This document shows, in pieces, positions 1-9,664 of a DNA stretch of 64,000 bases. A program made the position numbers and the translations under genes. Below the pieces are notes generated by a model that was not told the DNA's origin, did not search any database, and saw only the letters and a program-made list of their open reading frames with translations. The DNA lies in the NCBI GenBank assembly GCA_964450305.1, contig CAYVFB010000006.1, positions 1-64,000 of the forward strand. The letters are read 5' to 3'. Origin of the DNA: JAAYJG01 sp964450305. Its GTDB lineage: Bacteria; Bacillota; Clostridia; DSM-8532. The first letter of the stretch is position 1. The number at the start of each line of letters is the position of its first letter.

Positions 1-2
1 TT

Positions 3-1895
3 GAAGGGTTTATCAGCGAACCTCAAGCTCAGATGCATACCTCAAATCTGACCTTCCAATATAATAATTTCATTCAGCAACCGGAATACAACGGAGTACA
101 ACTCCCCGAAGTGCCAATTTTAAACACCAACTGGGAGGAAACGGTTAAGCAGGTGTTTCAAAAATATACGGTTGTTCTGAGTTCCGCAATCGTTCGAAAT
201 GAAGATGGTTCTTTGGTTTTTTCCGTAGATTTGCCTTCGGGATTTATCGATAATAAGAAAAGCTTTCTGGCATTTATCAATGAAATTGCACAGGGAATTG
301 GTTATTGCAGTTTCGGGGTTGTGGATGATAACCTGAAGGCGTCCATACGGGTAAACTGCAGCCAGGAACAACAGAACATATACTCGATTGATTATAAGGA
401 TACTGAAGAATATCACCAATCCAGCCTTTTTTGCAAAGAGAATTATACCCAGCTCGACGAGGTTCGCGGACAAAAGCTTCCAGTGAAGATTGTTGAACCG
501 GATACTGTGAGTAGCCTTGGAAAACCGTTTTCCTACAGCATTTTTACAGAAAGAGAGATGTTCAACTCCACGCCCAGTTTAAACCTGGCGGCTATATATG
601 GGGGGAACAGGGTCATATTAAAGCAAACAGGCTATTATCCCAAATGGAGTGATTTAAATAAAGCTTATGAGTTTTATCTGCCACAGGCATTCAGCAACAA
701 TTTGCTTATGCTCCGAATTGATGAAGAAATACTCATTGTGGACATTGAAGAAGATATCATAGCCATTCTGAGGGTCACCAGGGACGCGGACAACAACCCC
801 ATAAATTTTATTGTAAAGGCTGCATGCCAGCTGAAGCATGGAACGCTGGAGGGTATGGGAATCATCAGCGGTTACACTGAAGGAAAATCAGAGTATGTGG
901 CATTCTACCGTAATGACCGGTTATACAAGGTTGATTTTCAAACCCTTGAAGCAGTCGAGAAAAACCTGTACGATTGGCAGTTTATCCCGAATAGCCCTTC
1001 GGGAAACCTGTCTAATTATTCGGCAGAATGTTTACAGAAGAATCAAAAAACCGGCGTTTTAAGGGAATATTCTATCAGGGAGGACAGTTGGACCTATATG
1101 GATTATGAGTTTCCCGATGATCTTCAGCCAATTAGAAAAAGCGATAACTTCATCATCAGTAAAAGCGGAAGCACCTATGAGATTATGAAAACCTACCCCT
1201 CGGGTCAAGTGCTTTTCAGAAACAAAGACGATGACGGTCAGTTTTTTCAAAAGGAGATCATCGATGTTTTTACGATTCAAAGACCCGGCGCCATGTGCTT
1301 CTTTAATGAACCATATATTCTGTTTGATGATCTAAGTTCCATGGTTTTGGAAAGCAATGATTACTGGTCCGGGTACAGCAACTGGTTCAACCTTACCAAA
1401 AGCATCGGAAAGGTGAACGCGGATGAGAAAGACCTTTGGCGGGAGGTCGGACGATGCACCGAAGGCTTTGTTGAGTTATCATGGCAGGTTCGTGATACAG
1501 ATAACCTCGTCAGAAAAGTTCGTTTGGACACCGGGGATATCTTTGTGCAGCATGATTTAAGTCAAACACCTGTAAAGGGGGAAGTGGCTCAGATTTTGCA
1601 CTACCTGGATCAGTATGTTTTCATTTTAACCCATGATGGGGGTAAAAGCACTATTTATCAGGCAAAGCCCGATTTTACAGGGTTCATCTCATGTAATCAA
1701 TATGGGGATCAGGATATTCAGGATGAATTTGCCGGTGCGATTCCGAATGAACCCTTCTCAAAAATTGATTCCATTCGTTTTGTGCGAAGTGCATACCATC
1801 ATGCATATTACAGCCAGATGTGCCTTGAAATAACCAGCAAAACTGCGTCTATTCCGACCCGGCTGCTCAGTATTTATTGGGATGAGCAAGAATAA
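3..1895 (+). CDS. Large hypothetical protein, 5' end outside window
   Basis: The reading frame is open from base 3 and the first ATG (33) has no ribosome binding site, so the gene probably begins upstream of the window; about 630 residues are visible. I do not recognise the family. The visible part has no signal peptide or membrane segment. It is rich in aromatic and acidic residues, with many short strand-like stretches (for example YVAFYRNDRLYKVDF) that would suit a beta-propeller or other all-beta fold; that is only an impression. It ends 104 bp before the VWA lipoprotein gene on the same strand, so the two could be co-transcribed. Confidence 0.6.
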   Translation, partial: EGFISEPQAQMHTSNLTFQYNNFIQQPEYNGVQLPEVPILNTNWEETVKQVFQKYTVVLSSAIVRNEDGSLVFSVDLPSGFIDNKKSFLAFINEIAQGIGYCSFGVVDDNLKASIRVNCSQEQQNIYSIDYKDTEEYHQSSLFCKENYTQLDEVRGQKLPVKIVEPDTVSSLGKPFSYSIFTEREMFNSTPSLNLAAIYGGNRVILKQTGYYPKWSDLNKAYEFYLPQAFSNNLLMLRIDEEILIVDIEEDIIAILRVTRDADNNPINFIVKAACQLKHGTLEGMGIISGYTEGKSEYVAFYRNDRLYKVDFQTLEAVEKNLYDWQFIPNSPSGNLSNYSAECLQKNQKTGVLREYSIREDSWTYMDYEFPDDLQPIRKSDNFIISKSGSTYEIMKTYPSGQVLFRNKDDDGQFFQKEIIDVFTIQRPGAMCFFNEPYILFDDLSSMVLESNDYWSGYSNWFNLTKSIGKVNADEKDLWREVGRCTEGFVELSWQVRDTDNLVRKVRLDTGDIFVQHDLSQTPVKGEVAQILHYLDQYVFILTHDGGKSTIYQAKPDFTGFISCNQYGDQDIQDEFAGAIPNEPFSKIDSIRFVRSAYHHAYYSQMCLEITSKTASIPTRLLSIYWDEQE

Positions 1896-1998
1896 ATGAA
1901 AAAGGCAATTGTGATTTTTAATCAGTTTGAATTCCCATGGAACATTTACGCAGCTGCATCCGTCAAAAGAAATAAAGACAGAAAAGGGGGAAAAGATC

Positions 1999-3747
1999 AT
2001 GAAAAAGAGAACTCAAAGCCTTTTAACCGCATTATTGTGCCTGGGCCTTATTCTTAGTACTGCCTGCTCTTTATTTCCGGCAGCAACAAGCCCCGACACC
2101 AGCCCAACTGCAGCTGCGCAACCGAACAATTCAACAAATACCGGCTCAACCGTCCCAACGCAACCGAGCAGTCTTCAAGAATCAACCAAAAACGCAGGCA
2201 CTGCAGACATTGCTGCTCAAGGCAACGCAGGCGCTGTCGCACCACAGTCAAATAACATAATGTCAAAGAGCTTTGCTCAGGATTCTGCGGTAAATAGTGA
2301 ATATATCATGCAACCCATTTTCCCTGAAGATTTTAACACGGAAGAGTATGATTCCAATCCGGAAAATCGCATGAAGAGAACAGCCATGTCACCGCTGTCC
2401 ACCTTTTCCATCGATGTGGATACTGCCTCCTACAGCAATGTCAGGCGTTACCTGAATACTGGAATGATGCCTCCGGCAGATGCCGTCAGAACAGAAGAGC
2501 TGATCAACTATTTCTCCTATGATTTACCGGAACCCACGGGAGATGTACCGTTTTCCGTTACGACGGAAATCTCCCAATGTCCATGGAATACCGAAAACAG
2601 CCTTGTGATGATCGCATTACAGGCAAAACATGTTGAGCATAAAAACCTGCCCCGTTCAAACCTTGTGTTTTTGCTGGATGTATCCGGCTCGATGGATGCA
2701 CCGGGCAAGCTTCCGCTGCTGAAGGAATCCTTCCAGCTTTTAACCGAGCAGCTCGGGGAAAATGACAAGGTTTCCATCGTGGTCTATGCGGGTTCCTCTG
2801 GTGTTGTTCTGGAAGGTGCGCGCGGCGATGAAAAGGAAAAGATCCTGGAAGCACTGGACAGGTTGGAAGCCGGTGGCTCCACCGCGGGAAGCGCGGGCAT
2901 TGAAAAAGCATATGAAATCGCGAAGAAGTACTATGTCAACGGCGGGAACAATCGTGTCATCCTTGCCACCGATGGGGATTTCAATGTTGGTGTCAGCAGC
3001 GAGGGTGAACTGACAAGGCTGATCGAGAAAAAGAGGAAGGAAGGCATTTCCCTCAGCGTTCTGGGTTTTGGCACCGGAAACATCAAGGATAACAAGATGG
3101 AAAGCCTGGCCGATAACGGAAATGGTAATTACGCCTATATCGACAATGTGTTTGAAGCAAAAAAGGTATTGGTGAATGAAATGGGCGCCACCTTATTGAC
3201 CATAGCGAAGGATGTGAAGATACAGGTGGAATTCAACCCCAGGAAGGTGAAAGAATATCGCCTGGTCGGGTATGAGAACCGCGTGCTGGCAAACGAGGAT
3301 TTTGACGATGACACCAAGGATGCCGGTGAGATCGGTGCAGGGCACAATGTGATGGCTTTTTATGAGATTGTGACCTATCAAAGCGGTGAAACCATCGATT
3401 CTTCTGATTTGAAGTACCAGTCCAATGATATCCGTCAGGAATGGGAAAATGAATGGATGGAAGTACGCATACGCTACAAGGAACCCGATGGGGACATCAG
3501 CAAAAAAATTGTTCACCCCATCTCACAACAGGAATACAAAGACAATGCTTCAGAAAACTTCTGTTTTGCGTCAGCCGTTGCCGAGTTTGGGATGCTTTTA
3601 AGCGAGTCGGAATATAAAGGAACCTCGTCCTTCGAAAGTGTGAAGGCCAGGGCTTCAAAAGCAATGGGTGATGATTCTGAGGGTTACAGAAAAAGCTTTA
3701 TTGAACTGGTGGAAGCAGCCGAATCCTTTCAACGGAAGGCCGATTAA
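1999..3747 (+). CDS. VWA-domain lipoprotein, YfbK type
   Basis: I chose the ATG at 1999 because a GAAAAGGGGG ribosome binding site precedes it and the product (582 aa) then begins with a lipoprotein signal peptide ending in the lipobox LSTAC. A low-complexity Ser/Thr/Pro/Gln/Ala linker follows (to about residue 90). Next comes the N-terminal domain typical of YfbK proteins (around FSIDVDTASYSNVRRYL, near residue 137). The von Willebrand A domain has the MIDAS motif DVSGSMD at residue 227 and a Gly-rich TDGDFNVG segment. The C-terminal third matches the YfbK C-terminal domain. Such proteins are surface-anchored metal-dependent adhesion or scaffold proteins; the partner is unknown. The gene is convergent with a moxR-DUF58-transglutaminase operon, a set often linked to VWA proteins. 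Confidence 0.88.
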   Translation: MKKRTQSLLTALLCLGLILSTACSLFPAATSPDTSPTAAAQPNNSTNTGSTVPTQPSSLQESTKNAGTADIAAQGNAGAVAPQSNNIMSKSFAQDSAVNSEYIMQPIFPEDFNTEEYDSNPENRMKRTAMSPLSTFSIDVDTASYSNVRRYLNTGMMPPADAVRTEELINYFSYDLPEPTGDVPFSVTTEISQCPWNTENSLVMIALQAKHVEHKNLPRSNLVFLLDVSGSMDAPGKLPLLKESFQLLTEQLGENDKVSIVVYAGSSGVVLEGARGDEKEKILEALDRLEAGGSTAGSAGIEKAYEIAKKYYVNGGNNRVILATDGDFNVGVSSEGELTRLIEKKRKEGISLSVLGFGTGNIKDNKMESLADNGNGNYAYIDNVFEAKKVLVNEMGATLLTIAKDVKIQVEFNPRKVKEYRLVGYENRVLANEDFDDDTKDAGEIGAGHNVMAFYEIVTYQSGETIDSSDLKYQSNDIRQEWENEWMEVRIRYKEPDGDISKKIVHPISQQEYKDNASENFCFASAVAEFGMLLSESEYKGTSSFESVKARASKAMGDDSEGYRKSFIELVEAAESFQRKAD

Positions 3748-3792
3748 AACAAGCTGATTATTTATTCATATACCTCCTAACACCCTTTGATA

Positions 3793-3827
3793 CAGCAGAT
3801 GATTCGTTTCATCTGCTGCATTTTTTC
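3793..3827 (+). terminator. Rho-independent terminator after VWA gene
   Basis: A perfect 10-bp stem CAGCAGATGA (3793-3802) and TCATCTGCTG (3809-3818) encloses a 6-base loop, and a run of six T follows. It lies between two convergent genes. Confidence 0.85.
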
Positions 3828-3924
3828 AGGTCACCACAGGTAGATTCTACTTTACAAAATCCTTTATCCGGGCAGGGCATTATCGAAATGGAGCTACTCT
3901 CCCGTGCTGCGTTTAAGGTTTGTG

Positions 3925-6264
3925 TTACCGTAACAACCAGCCTTTCGGACCTCGTATTCGTGCCTTCATGTAAGCTGTCACCTCCTGATACAGCTTCAGA
4001 TAGCTCTGTAACTCCTCTGAGGGGAGCTGATAACCGCCATATCTGGTTTTATTATAGGCTTCGGCAAGACTGCAGATATCAATTCCTTTCTCATCAAGAA
4101 CACGCGCGGCATATGTGGAAGGGGTATCGGATTTTTTCATTTCGAACCGGGCGATTTTCAACAAAGCGACCAACCGGGCAAAGATTCTTTTCAAAGCCGT
4201 GTTTCCATCGGCTTTCATGGTCTTTTTCAGCCATGTCCGATACCGAAGGTTGGTAAACAACCATAACAGATAGAAGGCACCCAGAAGAATGAAAGGAATG
4301 AAAAGAAGCTTGAAAGCAACAGGCAAGGTCCTGAACAACCGGGATACAGACTGTATGAAATCTTGAATTTTCCCTCCCAAGGATTTTATCCATGCAAAAA
4401 AATCATTACCGCTTTCTGAGCTGACCGTAGGTTCAAAGACCATCCAGCCAAAGCCGGTGATATAAATCTCAGGGAATGCATGAGCATCCTTCGCCCGGAC
4501 ATAATAACGCTTTGTTTGCTCATTCCATTCATCGATGACATACCCTTCGGTATATCGTGCCGGTAAACCGCAGGCTCGTGCCAGAATCACCATGGCTGAA
4601 GCATAATGCACACAAAAACCACGTTTGCTGTTGAAAAGGAAGTAATCGTTGACATCCCGTCCATAAGGAAGCCTGGGAGGAGACAGGTCATACCGGAAAC
4701 CGGAGGAGTGGAAAAAGTTCTCCAGCACGAGGGCTTTTCCGTAATCACTTGTTTCACCGGCGGTGATGGACTGGGCCAATTCATAAATTCTTTCGGGCAG
4801 ATCATAGGGAAGGGTGGTAAAGCTTTCATATGCCAGGTTAAATTCCTGATCCGATGAGAATAGTATTTCCATCCGTTCAGCTTCAGAAAAAGGCAACTGT
4901 TTCATTTCCTCTTCATATTTCTCAAACAACGTTTGCCTGTTTTTTCTAAAGGCGGTGTAAATATCCGCATTGATTTGCCGAAGAACAGCCATTTCCGTTG
5001 AAACAGCAGGGATGTCCTGTGAAATGTATTCCAGTTTATATTTTTCGAATGGGTTCAGGGTTTCATTGGATGAAGGATAACAGTCATTCAAATCGTTGAT
5101 CATTGCTTCAATGCCCTCTGTTTGTGGCTCCAGGCTGAATACACCGGGGGTTGTCAGAAAAAAGTCTGCGTTCACCCGGTTCATCTGGATCACAGCTTGC
5201 TTGAGTTGCGGAAGATGGGGTGAAAAGGAAAACATCTGATCAGGGTTAGAGAAACCAATATCCAGTAAATCCTGTTCATCCATGGAACTGAGTATTCTCG
5301 AAAAAGCATACAGATCCATGTATTGCGGCAGTAAATTGAAAAGCGGGTAGCCTTGCTTCAACTTGGGATCACTATTGAACCATTGGTTCCCCTCATAACT
5401 GTCACGGCTCTGTATGCGCAGGTAGAGCGGCTCGGAGGCTTCAACCTCGAAAAGAACTCTGTCGCTGGTTGGAGGGGTTGCTTTATCCAGTTCCATACGT
5501 CCCTGATCCAGCTGCAATATGTAGTTATCAATACTGGCAACCTCTTGATTAGTGGGAGTGCCCAGCAAAGGACGCAGGGCCTGAAAGACTACAGAATCCA
5601 ATTCAGCAAGCTTTGGTTGGGTCAGGGGCTTTGGCAAAACAGCAGACAGGCCAAGCACAACAAGCACAAATAAGACAACAGAAGCCAGGAACCACAGCTT
5701 TGTATGGCCTTCAGAGCGTATCATGGTCAATTTTTTGTTTTTCCCGATATACAGGCAGAAAAACAAAACAACAAACAGAAGAAAAGGAATTGTGTTCTCT
5801 TTGTTTGTTTTTGCAGTTTGCAGAAGAAGCGGGATTAGACCTGTCATGAACAGAATGCCAATTCTGTCACGAATGCAGGAGAAATAGAACACGATTGCCG
5901 AGAACATATAGCAGATCATCAGGACAGTTGCCAACATAAACGCTGTTTCATGATTACCGCTATCGGGGCTAAGGGTTGCAAGCCATACCAGGTAACGGTA
6001 TAGAAAATCCTTCTGTGCATAAGAAATGATAACAAATATTACGAAAGCATAAATGATAGTACCAACGATAAACAAAGCGAGCTTTAAGGGATTTTTTCCT
6101 GCTTCAATCATTCCGATAAAAACAAGGCTGTGCAGTATAAAAACCACCAGGATGGTTTGGGGTAACAGCTTTGTAGTGAATGAATCAAGTATCCAAACCG
6201 AAATGGATACGGAAAACAGAAGGGCAAATATTCTGTTGGTATAATCCTTCCATAAATCTTTCAT
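3925..6264 (-). CDS. Transglutaminase-like membrane protein (TgpA type)
   Basis: This 779-residue protein starts with several hydrophobic membrane helices (roughly residues 10-200). A long extracytoplasmic part and a transglutaminase-like papain-fold domain follow, then one more helix (about residue 665) and a cytoplasmic C-terminal domain resembling DUF4129. The nucleophile is Cys551 in GFCVHYASAM and the histidine is His595 in DAHAFPE. The third position reads FEPT where most relatives have DPT. An AAGGA site lies upstream of the ATG. It is the last gene of a moxR-DUF58-transglutaminase order that is conserved in many bacteria. The substrate is unknown; a role in cell-envelope protein processing or cross-linking is inferred. 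Confidence 0.87.
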   Translation of the reverse strand: MKDLWKDYTNRIFALLFSVSISVWILDSFTTKLLPQTILVVFILHSLVFIGMIEAGKNPLKLALFIVGTIIYAFVIFVIISYAQKDFLYRYLVWLATLSPDSGNHETAFMLATVLMICYMFSAIVFYFSCIRDRIGILFMTGLIPLLLQTAKTNKENTIPFLLFVVLFFCLYIGKNKKLTMIRSEGHTKLWFLASVVLFVLVVLGLSAVLPKPLTQPKLAELDSVVFQALRPLLGTPTNQEVASIDNYILQLDQGRMELDKATPPTSDRVLFEVEASEPLYLRIQSRDSYEGNQWFNSDPKLKQGYPLFNLLPQYMDLYAFSRILSSMDEQDLLDIGFSNPDQMFSFSPHLPQLKQAVIQMNRVNADFFLTTPGVFSLEPQTEGIEAMINDLNDCYPSSNETLNPFEKYKLEYISQDIPAVSTEMAVLRQINADIYTAFRKNRQTLFEKYEEEMKQLPFSEAERMEILFSSDQEFNLAYESFTTLPYDLPERIYELAQSITAGETSDYGKALVLENFFHSSGFRYDLSPPRLPYGRDVNDYFLFNSKRGFCVHYASAMVILARACGLPARYTEGYVIDEWNEQTKRYYVRAKDAHAFPEIYITGFGWMVFEPTVSSESGNDFFAWIKSLGGKIQDFIQSVSRLFRTLPVAFKLLFIPFILLGAFYLLWLFTNLRYRTWLKKTMKADGNTALKRIFARLVALLKIARFEMKKSDTPSTYAARVLDEKGIDICSLAEAYNKTRYGGYQLPSEELQSYLKLYQEVTAYMKARIRGPKGWLLR

Positions 6265-6278
6265 AAAATCCTTTCATC

Positions 6279-6450
6279 TTACCAGCGGGCGTTTACCAGT
6301 GGGGACAACCAGCGGGGACAAACCGGCTGGGACAGGTCCCCTGGCTCGCCCAGATAAACTTGATTCAATTGCACGGAGAACCTGACTCCTTAGATTAGAG
6401 GGCGGGGTCCAGGTCACATGGCTCAATTTTTATCAAGGTACCTGTCCCCG
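6279..6450. repeat. Cluster of GGGACAGGTCCC-type short repeats
   Basis: The 211-bp spacer between the DUF58 and transglutaminase genes holds several near-copies of accag(t/c)GGGGACAa followed by a palindromic GGGACAGGTCCC core (about 6329-6340). A further ACCTGTCCCC lies at about 6439-6448. The same core recurs at 24.8, 30.05, 58.8 and 60.8 kb. Confidence 0.6.
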
Positions 6451-6475
6451 TTGTCTCCTCCGGTGCGCCCTTCGG

Positions 6476-7768
6476 TTAAATCACTGCGTCGGAGAGGTTT
6501 TCGTCCGTATTGAATACCCTAAGCAATTCATTGGATGAGGATATAGCATTTTCAACAGCTTGCGCTTCCTCTGACAAGGGTTGTTTTATCCGAATGACCC
6601 TCAGGGTAAACCCTTTCAGATCACTGCCATTCAATAATGCCTGCAGTTTTTGATCATATCCCGCGGTAAAAAGAATTGCATCGCTGCCCTTAAAGCTTCT
6701 GTTCATTTTCTGTTGTTTCATCATGGAAAACAGCGGAAGGCGGTTGACCTGGTTTACAGGTGGGGTTTCAGGAAACTCGTATTGGGCGAAATACCGCTGC
6801 AGATCGATAAGCTCTTTCTTTTGTGATACGCATTTTACATGCCATTGGTTTTCGCTGAAAAGCCATATCTCCGCAACCCTTCCAAGCTGGATGACCATAT
6901 TGGAAACGGACAACAGTGTTTCAAGAAGCTTATCTTCCGCCTCTTTGCTCTTATCCGGAAAACTATCGGTGACGGAAGCTTTCTTTTTTTTGACCACTTT
7001 TATCGATTTGGCTGTAAGAAAAGGATCAAGGATGAAGCATAGCTTGGAGGAGCCACCACTTTCGCTTTTTCGCACCATCAGCCGGTCAATCTTTGCCGAA
7101 AGCTTCCAATGAACCTTATGAAGCGGATCTCCGGCCTGGTACTCCCGAAACTCATGGCCGGGTTCGCCCATAAAGAAACTGTTAGCGGCGATGACGCTTT
7201 CAGATTCGCTCATCGTGTTTTCTCTTCCGTCCGCGCCATGCATGATTTTACTGCTGGGCTTCATGACCGAAATTTTAGGTAAAACAGTAATTCTGCCGGT
7301 ATATTGGTGCCGTTCAAGATCTTTCAGCAATGAAAAGGAGAAAAATCCGAGGTAATCCTGGATGGAAAGCTCGCTTAATCCAATATCTTCAGCCCCTCTG
7401 TGATGAGCATAAAACCTTACGGTAATGGTCTTTGCTTCATGAGGCGAGAAGGATAGAAGTTCTTCGGGCTGATCTTGCAAAATGAGGTTTTCCGAATGCA
7501 TAAAAGCCAGCCTGACAAAGGGAACCGGCAGGAATGAATTGTTGTGTATGAGAATGTTTATTTTGGTGATACTGCCTTTTTCAACCTCAAAGGCAGGTAT
7601 TTCAAGGGAAAACCCGAAACGCTTCCGTAAAGGCCAGCTCAAAAAAAAGGATACAGGGATGCAAAGCACAAACATATAGACCAGAAGCATACTGGTTTGT
7701 GCACCGACCAAATAGGTGTACAGCACTGAAAAAAACAACATGAGGATAAAGGTGAATACTCTTTTCAT
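6476..7768 (-). CDS. DUF58 domain protein
   Basis: The 430-residue product begins with two adjacent membrane helices (residues about 5-45). A beta-rich segment follows, then the DUF58 signature EFREYQAGDPLHKVHWKLSA near residue 205, in which the HWK core is strictly typical. The C-terminal half is VWA-like with degraded metal-binding motifs. Start ATG 7768 has a GGAGC site. It lies 44 bp after moxR and upstream of the transglutaminase gene. In known systems DUF58 proteins work with MoxR ATPases and VWA proteins in metal-insertion or complex-assembly roles; the client here is unknown. Confidence 0.9.
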   Translation of the reverse strand: MKRVFTFILMLFFSVLYTYLVGAQTSMLLVYMFVLCIPVSFFLSWPLRKRFGFSLEIPAFEVEKGSITKINILIHNNSFLPVPFVRLAFMHSENLILQDQPEELLSFSPHEAKTITVRFYAHHRGAEDIGLSELSIQDYLGFFSFSLLKDLERHQYTGRITVLPKISVMKPSSKIMHGADGRENTMSESESVIAANSFFMGEPGHEFREYQAGDPLHKVHWKLSAKIDRLMVRKSESGGSSKLCFILDPFLTAKSIKVVKKKKASVTDSFPDKSKEAEDKLLETLLSVSNMVIQLGRVAEIWLFSENQWHVKCVSQKKELIDLQRYFAQYEFPETPPVNQVNRLPLFSMMKQQKMNRSFKGSDAILFTAGYDQKLQALLNGSDLKGFTLRVIRIKQPLSEEAQAVENAISSSNELLRVFNTDENLSDAVI

Positions 7769-7812
7769 TGTAAAAGCTCCTCTGACTGAACTTATTCGTG
7801 CAGTGAGTGAAC

Positions 7813-8742
7813 TTAAAAAACAGGCACCTGAACCCTTGAAACTGCCTGTGTAACAATTTCCTCTGCAGTCATGCCCTTCATCCGGGCATCAGAATTCATC
7901 AGCAGCCTGTGGGGCAAAACCAGAACGGCCATTTCCTGAATGTCGTCGGGCAGGATGTAGTCTCTGCCGCGGATAAAAGCGCGGGCCCTGGCAGCGCGGT
8001 AAAGGTTGAGACTGCCCCGTGGGCTTGCTCCAAGAGCAACAAACTCACTTTTCCGCGTTTGTTCAATGATATCAACGATATATCCTTTCAGCACATCTTC
8101 CACATGAACGCCTTTCACCTGCTCCTGCAGCGAAAGGATATCGGTGAGGGAGGAAACGGGTTCCAATGATTTGATCGGGTTATTGCTGCCATAACGATCG
8201 AGTATTTCACTTTCCTGGCTTTTATCGGGGTAACCGATGGTCAGCTTCAGAAAGAACCTGTCCAGCTGTGCTTCGGGCAAAGGATAGGTTCCAAAGCTTT
8301 CAATGGGGTTCTGGGTGGCCATGACCATAAAGGGACGGGGAAGCGGATAGGTTTTTCCATCCACCGTAACCTGAAACTCTTCCATGATTTCCAGCAGGCT
8401 GGACTGGGTTTTGGGCGAGCTCCTGTTCACCTCGTCGGCAAGCAGAAAATTACACACTGCGGCACCTTCCCGGTATTCAAACTCTCTTGTGGCCGGGTTG
8501 AACATGGAAAAGCCCATGATGTCAGACGGCATCACATCGGGTGTGAACTGAACCCGGTGGAAAACGCCGCTTACCGAGCGGGCCAGGGCAGCAACCATCT
8601 GTGTTTTCCCGACGCCGGGCACATCTTCAATCAGCACATGGCCCTCGCAGAGCAGGGCAGTAAGAAGGATCTCCAGCACGGTTCTTTTACCAATGATGAT
8701 CTTTTCCATATTCTCAATCAGCTTTGAAACAAGTGTATTCAT
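7813..8742 (-). CDS. MoxR-family AAA+ ATPase
   Basis: I set the start at 8742 (309 aa) because AAGGAG precedes this ATG and the alternative upstream start lacks a site. The Walker A motif is GVGKTQM within EDVPGVGKTQM, Walker B is FLLADEVNRSSPKTQSSLLE, and sensor and arginine-finger regions are present (ATQNPIE; LPEAQLDRFF; SPRGSLNLYRAARA). MoxR ATPases are chaperone-like assembly factors that act with VWA-domain partners. This gene heads a three-gene operon with DUF58 and transglutaminase genes and is transcribed divergently from the ABC transporter genes. Confidence 0.93.
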   Translation of the reverse strand: MNTLVSKLIENMEKIIIGKRTVLEILLTALLCEGHVLIEDVPGVGKTQMVAALARSVSGVFHRVQFTPDVMPSDIMGFSMFNPATREFEYREGAAVCNFLLADEVNRSSPKTQSSLLEIMEEFQVTVDGKTYPLPRPFMVMATQNPIESFGTYPLPEAQLDRFFLKLTIGYPDKSQESEILDRYGSNNPIKSLEPVSSLTDILSLQEQVKGVHVEDVLKGYIVDIIEQTRKSEFVALGASPRGSLNLYRAARARAFIRGRDYILPDDIQEMAVLVLPHRLLMNSDARMKGMTAEEIVTQAVSRVQVPVF

Positions 8743-8768
8743 TATTTGTTCTCCTTGCGCAGTCAATT

Positions 8769-8798
8769 TTGTCTGCATGGTATGAATTATACTATAAT
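8769..8798 (+). promoter_or_regulatory. Possible promoter for ABC transporter operon
   Basis: TTGTCT (8769-8774) and a perfect TATAAT (8793-8798) are 18 bases apart. An overlapping TATAAT also reads on the minus strand (8791-8786) toward moxR, so the intergenic region may hold two divergent, partly overlapping promoters. Confidence 0.45.
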
Positions 8799-8896
8799 TT
8801 CCAGAACAGAACAACTATTATGTCCAATATGCAAGGCGTCACCCAACCTCAAGATAGCGCATATACTGTCAGTGTATCCTGAGCGGGAGGGAATCC

Positions 8897-9664
8897 ATGG
8901 TCCCTGCAGTAAAAATAGAAAACATCTCAAAATGCTATCATACCCCGCACGGTGAAAACTGCGCACTGAATGAGATATCACTGGAAGTCCGCGAAGGAGA
9001 ATTTATCGGAATTGTCGGACCAAGCGGCTGCGGGAAATCAACATTGTTGTCCATTATCGCCGGTTTGCTGCCACCTTCCAAAGGGAATATTACAATCTTT
9101 GGGCAGCCTCTTCGGGGAGTAAACCCCAAAATCGGTTATATGCTTCAAAGAGACAGCCTTTTTGAGTGGCGCACCATTTTAAAAAACACTCTATTGGGGC
9201 TTGAAATTCAAAACCAGCTGACACCGGACCGAATTCGGGATGTAGAGCATTTGCTATTGAAATATGGTTTGTCTTCCTTCCGGGATCACCGGCCGTCGCA
9301 GCTGTCCGGAGGCATGCGGCAAAGAGCAGCCCTTATCCGCACACTTGCCGTGAACCCTGATATCCTGCTGCTGGATGAAGCCTTTTCAGCATTGGACTAT
9401 CAGACCCGGCTGGCTGTGAATGACGATATCTACCGCATCATTAAATCCGAAGGAAAGACGGCTGTGATGGTCACTCACGATATTGCAGAGGCCATCAGCA
9501 TGTCAGAACGTCTTTACGTACTATCCAAAAGACCCGGAGAGATCAAACTGGTCATGGACATCCATTTCGACATGAAAAACCGAACTCCGCTGCAATCAAG
9601 AGAGGCTCCGGAGTTCCGTGGATATTTCAATCGGGTATGGAAGGAGCTGGATATCCATGTTTGA
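8897..9664 (+). CDS. ABC transporter ATP-binding protein, SsuB/TauB type
   Basis: A 255-residue ATPase with Walker A GPSGCGKST (about residue 43), Q-loop MLQRDSLFEW, signature LSGGMRQR, Walker B ILLLDEAFSALD and switch histidine VTHDIAEA. This is the nitrate/sulfonate/taurine/aminopyrimidine import subfamily. A GGGAGGGA site precedes ATG 8897. It overlaps the permease gene by 8 bases, so translation is probably coupled. Substrate cannot be told from the sequence. Confidence 0.93.
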   Translation: MVPAVKIENISKCYHTPHGENCALNEISLEVREGEFIGIVGPSGCGKSTLLSIIAGLLPPSKGNITIFGQPLRGVNPKIGYMLQRDSLFEWRTILKNTLLGLEIQNQLTPDRIRDVEHLLLKYGLSSFRDHRPSQLSGGMRQRAALIRTLAVNPDILLLDEAFSALDYQTRLAVNDDIYRIIKSEGKTAVMVTHDIAEAISMSERLYVLSKRPGEIKLVMDIHFDMKNRTPLQSREAPEFRGYFNRVWKELDIHV

